DNA from: Aquibium pacificus
GTDB taxonomy: Bacteria > Pseudomonadota > Alphaproteobacteria > Rhizobiales > Rhizobiaceae
Direction of reading: 5' to 3'
Length of the DNA stretch: 64,000 nucleotides
Assembly (NCBI RefSeq): GCF_040839445.1
Contig: NZ_JBDPGJ010000004.1
Location: 738,807 to 802,806, forward strand
Under the pieces are notes generated by a model, which worked only from the letters and a program-made list of their open reading frames with translations, was not told the origin of the DNA and searched no databases. A program made the position numbers and the translations under genes. This document shows, one piece after another, positions 58,357 to 64,000 of this stretch (the first letter of the stretch is position 1; each line of letters begins with the position of its first letter).

Positions 58357-61300
58357 ATGCTCAACGTCTTTCACATTAGCGACCTACATTTCACTGGTAG
58401 CCCCTCGGGCCAACTCCGCGATAATGCGCTTGCTGCTGCGCGCGCGATACTCCAACTTGCGCAAGATCTGCGCGACGATGGAACACTAAGCCCCGACGCA
58501 TGCATCTTCTTCACCGGTGATCTTGTTCAATCGGGTGGCACACCTGAGCCGGACCAAGTTTCCGATTTTGAGGCGTTGCAGACAGAATTTTTGCAGCCAT
58601 TGCAGGCACTACTTAACGTTCCTCCGGATCGAGTTTTTATTGTGCCCGGCAACCACGATTTAGATCGCAATGCTGTGGTCGAACACGAACGTCTGAAGCA
58701 GGGGCAGTATGCCCAGAGCGGTATTTGCGAAGACGACGTCAATAGAGACCTCAATTCTAAGCTAAGCCGCTTCTTTTCTTTCGTCGCAGCGAACGGCTAT
58801 AGGTCGATAACGCCTGCCGAACCGCGGATAGCGCGGTACGAGTTCAACGGAGTTCCAATAGTATGTTTTAACGGATTGGCTGGATGTTACAGTCGTCAGG
58901 GATACGGCGACAAAGGCGAATTGTTTGTTCTCGGATCCGAGCTCGCCAATCATATTGCAAAGATACCAAGAAACTCGGTTGTTCTTACTCATCACCCGCT
59001 GTCATGGTATGCCGACAACTGCGCGAACGATCTTAAGGAGTTTCTCTCGACCCGGCATTGCCGGGTGCTTACTGGCCACATCCACGACCGCGGCCTTGAA
59101 CAGACTGAGACCGCTAAAGGGGCGTTCGTTACGATCCAGGCTGGCGCGTCAGTCGAGGTCGGCGTCCCTTACCAAGTAGCGGTCGCCTGGTTGCCACATT
59201 CAGATAGCGCTGCTGTTCGTCATTACGCCTATCAAACCCGCTTGGGGCGGTTTGAATTGACCTCGCCTGCGACTACAAAAGTTGCTCCGAGCAAGTCTAA
59301 GAGCTTCTTCGAGCGATCTGAAGCTTTTTACGACCCCGCAGTTCTAGATGCCGCAGTGGAAGGCGCGTCCGCCATCAGCGAAAAGGAACTGCGCCTCGCG
59401 ACCGGCCGTGGTCTAACATCTTTTGTGCCACCAGACATTTCTCACTTCCCTGTCGATCAGTTCAGCGGACGGCGTACCACGATGGCTGCAGTTGAATCCG
59501 ATCCGAACAACCGTGTGATCAGTGGAGAAGAACTAAGCGGAAAGAGTTCTCTGGTGCACTACCTGAGCGCCAGAGCAGCCAGGGGAGAGAGCAAAAAAGG
59601 CCGCTCTGTCCCAATTGTTCTCGACTATCGCGTCATTGAAGCCGGGCACGATTTGGAAGACGCTGTAATCAAGCAGTTAACGGCTCTGAACCTCACAAGA
59701 AGTCAGGCTGCGTATGCGCTGACCCTGGGTAAGGTAGAAATTTATTTCGATAATTTTGACCCCAATTTATCTGCCGCGCTCTCAAGTTTTCATTCATATT
59801 TTTCAATATACCCATTGGTGCGATGGACCGTTGTTACGCGAGGGGACCAACGCTTCATGCCCTCTAGAGCGCCGGCATCATTTCCGCGTGAGCGCATAAC
59901 TTATTATCAGCTCAGCGAGACCACGCTCCCAACCGTAATTAAGTTAATTGAGAATCACGAAAGCGGGCGATCGGTAGAACGTCCTCGCGCGGTAGTGGAG
60001 CAAGTGTTCCGCTCGATAAACAACCTCCGTGCCCCGCGAACTATATTTTATGTGAAAAGCATGGTGGACGTGTTTCTAACCGACGCGTCCGTTGAGCCGC
60101 TCAACAGATACCTTCTAATTGAAAACCTACTTTCTGAGCGCATTCGGGGTGCTCACAAGGACGCGCTTCCCTATCAGCCGGTCGATATGGAAATGCTGGA
60201 AACCTTCATTGGCCAGGTCGCTTACCGACTGATGGAGCGCTCGGAGCCTTACATTTCGAAGGCCGACTTCTACGTTCTCGTTCAAGATTTTGTCGAACGG
60301 AAGGGTATCCAGAGGAAAAGATTCGATGCGGACGTCGTTCTCCAGATCCTTACGACGAGCTTTGTGCTGCGAGAGTATGAGTTTGGGTATGGCTTTATGA
60401 TGCTGAGCATCGAAGATTATTTCCTTGCGAAGCACATGGGCAAAGATGAAAAGTTTCGGTCATACATTATGTCGACAGACGGTCTGATGATCTACCCGTC
60501 GGTTGCCGAATACTATGTTGCGCAGAATCCGAGTGACAAACCCCGCATTGAGCAGATTTTATCACTTATCGACGATTTTGTGGCTGAGGTTGCGCCCTTA
60601 CTGGACGCGATCCGAGATAGCTCAACTGCGGCGATTGCGGGGGCTCGGCCTGGCAGCGTTCTTCCGCTTCAGGATGAACTCGTCGATATGCTGGGGCAGC
60701 TTCAAGCTGCTGATGAACCGACGTCTCTAAAGTTTGACGATCCCAGCCCAGTAGGACGCACGAAACGCGTACGTTTCGCGATAGAGGAGCGGGGAGCTGT
60801 GTTTCTGCAGCTTGGCGCTTCTATCCTTGGAGTTACACGGACACTAGACCAGGCTGAACGGATAGAAATTTTCAAACGCCTCCGCAGCGTCCTTCTTACA
60901 AGCCTGCACGCGCTGCCTGTTATCGCGCAACATCTTGCGGACGGAGGAGAGGTAACATTTCGCGGATCTACGCTAAAAGCTGATTATATAGGCGAATTGT
61001 CGGTCAAAGAAAATCGATTCTACCTTATTCTAAGAGGAATGATATATAGTCTATTCAAAAATTTCGGGACTTGGGCCGGCAGCCCGAGCTTCTATAACGC
61101 GGCGGTCCAGCTCAGGTCAGTTGAGGAGGATGAATTCGTCAAAGCGGCATTGTTCGCGCAGAATGTCGAGGCGGATCTTTCGGAGGCATTGAGTTTCATA
61201 CCGGATATTTCAAATGAGGCGGATAGCTTGGTTGTCCGAGAGATACTGGTTCGTCTTTATCTGGATGCGATGACGCTTGTACCTCTAGAGCGCGATTTAG

Positions 61301-61473
61301 AAGCACGAGCGGTAGATCAGCTGGTCGACGTGGCAATACAGTTGAAGCCGCCCGCAAATAGCGACACAGATTCGATTGAACGTCATAAAACGCGTCTTCG
61401 GCAGACATACAGCGACCGGATCGGTTTCAACGCGTATATCGGTCGTCTAATCAAGGGCGGCCCTAAACAATAA
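58357..61473 (+). CDS. Metallophosphoesterase-P-loop NTPase fusion, putative conflict/defence protein
   Basis: The protein is 1038 aa from the MLNVFHISDLHF start. Residues 1-290 form a calcineurin-like phosphoesterase with all metal motifs: D9-x-H11, GD at 54-55, GNHD at 98-101, HH at 212-213 and GHIH at 240-243. A P-loop follows (GEELSGKSS, 390-398) with a Walker-B-like VEIYFDNFD (460-468), as in STAND/NACHT-like ATPases. The long helical C-terminus (about 560-1038) has no recognised repeat and may be a sensor. Architecture and island location suggest an NTP-switched nuclease or phosphodiesterase. A long upstream extension is rejected because it covers IS debris. Confidence 0.87.
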   Translation: MLNVFHISDLHFTGSPSGQLRDNALAAARAILQLAQDLRDDGTLSPDACIFFTGDLVQSGGTPEPDQVSDFEALQTEFLQPLQALLNVPPDRVFIVPGNHDLDRNAVVEHERLKQGQYAQSGICEDDVNRDLNSKLSRFFSFVAANGYRSITPAEPRIARYEFNGVPIVCFNGLAGCYSRQGYGDKGELFVLGSELANHIAKIPRNSVVLTHHPLSWYADNCANDLKEFLSTRHCRVLTGHIHDRGLEQTETAKGAFVTIQAGASVEVGVPYQVAVAWLPHSDSAAVRHYAYQTRLGRFELTSPATTKVAPSKSKSFFERSEAFYDPAVLDAAVEGASAISEKELRLATGRGLTSFVPPDISHFPVDQFSGRRTTMAAVESDPNNRVISGEELSGKSSLVHYLSARAARGESKKGRSVPIVLDYRVIEAGHDLEDAVIKQLTALNLTRSQAAYALTLGKVEIYFDNFDPNLSAALSSFHSYFSIYPLVRWTVVTRGDQRFMPSRAPASFPRERITYYQLSETTLPTVIKLIENHESGRSVERPRAVVEQVFRSINNLRAPRTIFYVKSMVDVFLTDASVEPLNRYLLIENLLSERIRGAHKDALPYQPVDMEMLETFIGQVAYRLMERSEPYISKADFYVLVQDFVERKGIQRKRFDADVVLQILTTSFVLREYEFGYGFMMLSIEDYFLAKHMGKDEKFRSYIMSTDGLMIYPSVAEYYVAQNPSDKPRIEQILSLIDDFVAEVAPLLDAIRDSSTAAIAGARPGSVLPLQDELVDMLGQLQAADEPTSLKFDDPSPVGRTKRVRFAIEERGAVFLQLGASILGVTRTLDQAERIEIFKRLRSVLLTSLHALPVIAQHLADGGEVTFRGSTLKADYIGELSVKENRFYLILRGMIYSLFKNFGTWAGSPSFYNAAVQLRSVEEDEFVKAALFAQNVEADLSEALSFIPDISNEADSLVVREILVRLYLDAMTLVPLERDLEARAVDQLVDVAIQLKPPANSDTDSIERHKTRLRQTYSDRIGFNAYIGRLIKGGPKQ

Positions 61474-61899
61474 GCAGAAAGGTAGTCAATGGACCTTGCG
61501 GACGCGTTGTCGCCTTTGCTCAGTGGCGGCCAATGATCTGGTCTTCCGTGAACCGGCTCTTCTTCCTCTCCGTCTCCTTTCGAAGGAGTCCAGTTCAAAC
61601 CGAGGGCGCTCCCGGGGGCAACGTCAGTCCGTGTCGTCGTATGGCGCTCGTTTGCGATGACCGAACTCAACTTCCAGAGGGAAAAGCCAACAGCTGCCTT
61701 AGAGGTGCCTTCGCCGAACCAGGGTACGCACGACGACCCTGGTTCAAGTCGCTACCGCCGCCACGACGTGCTGGGCCGTCGTAAGCGTTTCAAGGGTGTT
61801 TGCGGATCGGCGGACCCTCGCTACTCATAAGACAATTGATTTCGCTGCCGTTGGTCTCGCCGTAGTATACAGAGATTCTGCTCCAGATATGAAACAATA
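61474..61899. other. Intergenic region containing an IS3 remnant
   Basis: This 426-bp gap lies between the NTPase gene and the convergent ClpP-like gene. Besides the IS3 OrfA remnant at about 61532-61620 I see no gene and no tRNA. Confidence 0.45.
61532..61620 (-). mobile_element. Decayed IS3-family OrfA start
   Basis: On the minus strand the sequence reads KKSRFTEDQII, the conserved N-terminus of IS3-family OrfA proteins (normally MKKSRFTEDQI). The start codon position (61565-61567) is AGG instead of ATG, and a stop follows a few codons after the motif. The upstream GGAGACGGA and further GCCCCCGGG resemble the left end of such elements. It is a dead fragment and marks past IS insertion downstream of the NTPase gene. 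Confidence 0.7.
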
Positions 61900-63378
61900 C
61901 TACCGCAGACGTTCGAATACTAAATTCGTATTAGGACCCGTGGACACCCATTCCCGTATTTTACAATCACCGCCTCTTTTAGGCGCGGACCCGCTCAAAA
62001 CGACTCGATCTCTATCAGCCCCAAAAATGTCCCCTTGCACCAGATATTCAATTGGACCGCATTTACGATTAAAAATCTTCGCATTGCCTACCATTCTTGT
62101 GCCGTGTATGCGCCCTGAAAACAGGACTGTTCCTGCCGGTAAATGCCGAAGTTGCGGTTTGGGCTCATAGTATGTGATGGAAACATCATTTACACCAATA
62201 GATCCCTCAGAGATATAGAATTTCATGATACTTCCATTATGAATCCATTTGCCGTCAAGAAATCTTATGTATTCTGAATTATCGACCTTGCCCGTTTTCC
62301 GTCTCTCCAGCATAGAGTAGGCATCAATAAGTGTATTGTATCCAGGGACGACAGATAGAGAACTAAACGGAAAACTGTCGCTCGAAACGCCATGATCGGA
62401 TATTGTAAAGACGCACTCCGGTCCATCAAATTCACTCGTAAACCTAAATATCGTATGCCCCCCATCAGACAATTCTCTGTGCAAGAATGTGAGCGTTGAT
62501 TCCATCCCTTCGGGATAATGAAACTCCAAGATATCACCGGCGATGAGGTCGTCAGCTTCGTCCACAGTCCGCCTAGAATCGGCACCCCAAAATCCGAAAT
62601 TCTTACACGCTACATAAAGATCTTCCTCCGACGGTTTTTCAATCGCCGGCAATCCATATACAGATATTCCCCATCTACCCACCTTATCAACAGTATCGAT
62701 TACGAAGAGATCGGATTTTGGCGTATCTAACATACGCTGAACTAAGCCGCTGCTCCACTCCGTCTGCAGCGCATAGACAATTATCTTTGCCGCGATATTA
62801 ATTGCAGCTTCGTATGCGTTCACCACTACGTATTCCAGATTTTTGCTAGGTAGTCCCGACAGTTCGCTTGCATCTGTGAAGGGTGAATGAAAACCGAGCT
62901 TGCCTGAATAGTGAAGCGTTCGGCTTGGTACGAATGTGGCATCGCCCGTATGCCGCGATCCGCCCATGAATATTACCGCACAGCTCGAGAGACATTCACC
63001 ACTTGGCGGAATATACGTACCAGCGCCTTTACGTCGTAGGTAAGAGCCTATCTTGAGAGCTTCGAGGAGATCTCCGCCCTGACTATTTAATTCCACCACG
63101 AAGCCTGGTCTAGCGTTAGCAAACTCGCAATTAGTAAAGTGTGCGGTTGGTTCACCAAGTACGTCTCGAATCTGTTCGAAATCACCCTCCCTGATAGGTC
63201 CATGTACCTGAATAATATTTACCCACTCTGGAACGTATAAGGGCACATCAATAAAAATTTCTTCAGCCGAACACTTTACTTCAGCTGCCGACAACTCGGT
63301 CGACATCCCTATAATACAGAATGTGAACACGGTCAGGATATTAAAAGGTCGCTTGCGATTCTGCGGTTTACCAGACAT
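61900..63378 (-). CDS. Secreted ClpP/crotonase-like protein
   Basis: The protein is 492 aa. The signal peptide is FNILTVFTFCIIGMSTELSAA. Residues 55-180 have a ClpP-like fold: NIIQVHGPIREGDFEQI, FVVELNSQGGDLLEALKIGSYLRRKG (oxyanion Gly-Gly at 101-102) and GECLSSCAVIFMGG with the probable nucleophile Ser131 or Ser132, then LHYSGKLGFHSPF with a possible catalytic His. This matches the predicted periplasmic ClpP-like proteins (COG3904-type). The 250-residue C-terminal part is beta-rich and unassigned. Low GC suggests transfer. The next gene upstream is 16 bp away. Confidence 0.78.
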   Translation of the reverse strand: MSGKPQNRKRPFNILTVFTFCIIGMSTELSAAEVKCSAEEIFIDVPLYVPEWVNIIQVHGPIREGDFEQIRDVLGEPTAHFTNCEFANARPGFVVELNSQGGDLLEALKIGSYLRRKGAGTYIPPSGECLSSCAVIFMGGSRHTGDATFVPSRTLHYSGKLGFHSPFTDASELSGLPSKNLEYVVVNAYEAAINIAAKIIVYALQTEWSSGLVQRMLDTPKSDLFVIDTVDKVGRWGISVYGLPAIEKPSEEDLYVACKNFGFWGADSRRTVDEADDLIAGDILEFHYPEGMESTLTFLHRELSDGGHTIFRFTSEFDGPECVFTISDHGVSSDSFPFSSLSVVPGYNTLIDAYSMLERRKTGKVDNSEYIRFLDGKWIHNGSIMKFYISEGSIGVNDVSITYYEPKPQLRHLPAGTVLFSGRIHGTRMVGNAKIFNRKCGPIEYLVQGDIFGADRDRVVLSGSAPKRGGDCKIREWVSTGPNTNLVFERLR

Positions 63379-63394
63379 GTTAATCTCGCTGAGC

Positions 63395-63892
63395 TTAATC
63401 TAAAAAACTCGCGCACCTATTGCTCGCAGCGATTGTCACGAGGCCATCCCCTAAAGTAGGTAGCAACCTCTCAACGCGGAGCGCTTCTATTTCGGCCCCA
63501 TACAGACAGATGAGATTCTCCACATAGTCGCCAATTTGATCGCTTACGACACGACCATCGCATACATGTGTTTTTATACAGCGACCTATTATATCTAATC
63601 GATCAATTACATATATCAGAGAGTATTCAGTTTCAATAGAAGCGTCTACAATCTCTTTCGCAATAGCGTCGATAGCTTCAGCATTGGAATTGTACTCAGA
63701 TATCTTTCTTAAGTCATAATTCAACCAAGGCAGCTCAATAGCACGCCGATGTTCGAGAACGTCTGGATCGGTAAAGGCAGAAAGTAGAGCAACGGATTGA
63801 CTGATCTTTGACTGGTCGACATTATTCTTATATTCGTATATAGCTACCACAATGGCGAACATGACACCAATATAGCTGGACACCCGCAACAA
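63395..63892 (-). CDS. Membrane-anchored hypothetical protein (start uncertain)
   Basis: The protein is about 165 aa from a TTG, but the frame stays open to the window edge, so the gene may begin further right. An N-terminal helix (YIGVMFAIVVAIYEY) spans the membrane; the rest is a charged helical domain (DQSKISQSVALLSAFTDPDVLEHRRAIELPWLNYDLRKISEY) of DUF4760 character, as in the membrane protein of the caspase operon at 27354. It is probably co-transcribed with the ClpP-like gene 16 bp downstream. The partner relation is inferred. Confidence 0.65.
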   Translation of the reverse strand: MLRVSSYIGVMFAIVVAIYEYKNNVDQSKISQSVALLSAFTDPDVLEHRRAIELPWLNYDLRKISEYNSNAEAIDAIAKEIVDASIETEYSLIYVIDRLDIIGRCIKTHVCDGRVVSDQIGDYVENLICLYGAEIEALRVERLLPTLGDGLVTIAASNRCASFLD

Positions 63893-64000
63893 CCGGATGA
63901 TTTGGGCGGTCGATACCGCGACTGCCGCTCTGAGCGCGTGTTTTTCGGCACCCTGATCGGATCGGGGCCATTCCGGCGTGCTTCTGGCCGTTTTCGGACA

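Noticed and set aside
61733..61775. tRNA-like T arm (GGTTCAAGTC)
   Set aside because: No matching acceptor stem, anticodon arm or CCA could be built around it.
44928..64000. Known defence systems (restriction-modification, CBASS, Thoeris, toxin-antitoxin)
   Set aside because: No methyltransferase, restriction endonuclease, cyclase, TIR or SIR2 motif, and no typical toxin-antitoxin pair could be identified in this accessory region.

Overview
The window is GC-rich DNA from an alphaproteobacterium, most likely a Hyphomicrobiales/Phyllobacteriaceae (Mesorhizobium-like) chromosome. Reasons: the five-step hut operon with HutF, an ALA-synthase type hemA, protocatechuate 4,5-dioxygenase genes, TRAP transporters, rhizobial SRPBCC/VOC gene sets, and a small-RNA-like double hairpin with C-rich loops beside polA. 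Species cannot be fixed from sequence alone.

Layout. (1) 1-2601: right end of an integrated element: a partial LysR-like tail, an AlpA-type regulator, a HEAGH-motif protein and a tyrosine integrase next to a 3' fragment of tRNA-Gly(GCC), the probable attachment site. (2) 2.8-12.3 kb: a divergent aromatic-acid locus. The minus strand carries an IclR regulator, ligB, ligA and a core-MetE-like gene. The plus strand carries a citryl-CoA-lyase-like gene, a CaiB/BaiF CoA-transferase, a YciI protein, a complete DctPQM TRAP transporter and an FMN reductase. (3) 12.4-22.9 kb: housekeeping genes (RNase D, M20 dipeptidase, lipid kinase, polA, EEP hydrolase, zur) with a TetR-controlled SRPBCC/VOC/VOC/DUF1428 operon and a putative sRNA. 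(4) 23.1-30.5 kb: a soluble chemoreceptor-like protein, a secreted caspase-fold protein with two companions, and two divergent secreted trypsin-like proteases. (5) 30.5-41.3 kb: hemA, the hut regulon (hutF-hutC divergent from hutI-hutH-hutG-hutU), a 65-nt perfect palindrome, and a CMD/dehydrogenase/ArsC set. (6) 41.4-45.3 kb: three tandem ~255-bp repeats and small stress-type genes, including a frameshifted oxidoreductase.

(7) 45.3-64 kb is accessory DNA with lower GC in many genes. An N-terminally truncated M29 aminopeptidase (minus strand) and a full-length copy (plus strand) form an 819-bp inverted repeat around a segment with a second tyrosine integrase and a two-gene operon: a secreted caspase-fold protein and a secreted Cys/His peptidase-like protein. 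Beyond it lie a DUF3102 gene, a tightly coupled six-gene minus-strand operon of unknown function headed by two related HTH proteins, an SRAP (YedK/HMCES) gene overlapped by a 37-aa membrane ORF, a 1038-aa metallophosphoesterase-P-loop NTPase protein bracketed by decayed IS3 fragments, and a secreted ClpP-like protein with a membrane protein.

The strongest candidates for an undescribed system are the metallophosphoesterase-NTPase protein (58357-61473), the caspase/peptidase operon inside the potentially invertible segment (47868-50958), and the LigAB plus CoA-transferase/citryl-CoA-lyase locus, which may be a CoA-dependent variant of protocatechuate meta-cleavage. All functions are inferred from motifs read by eye; no database search was run.
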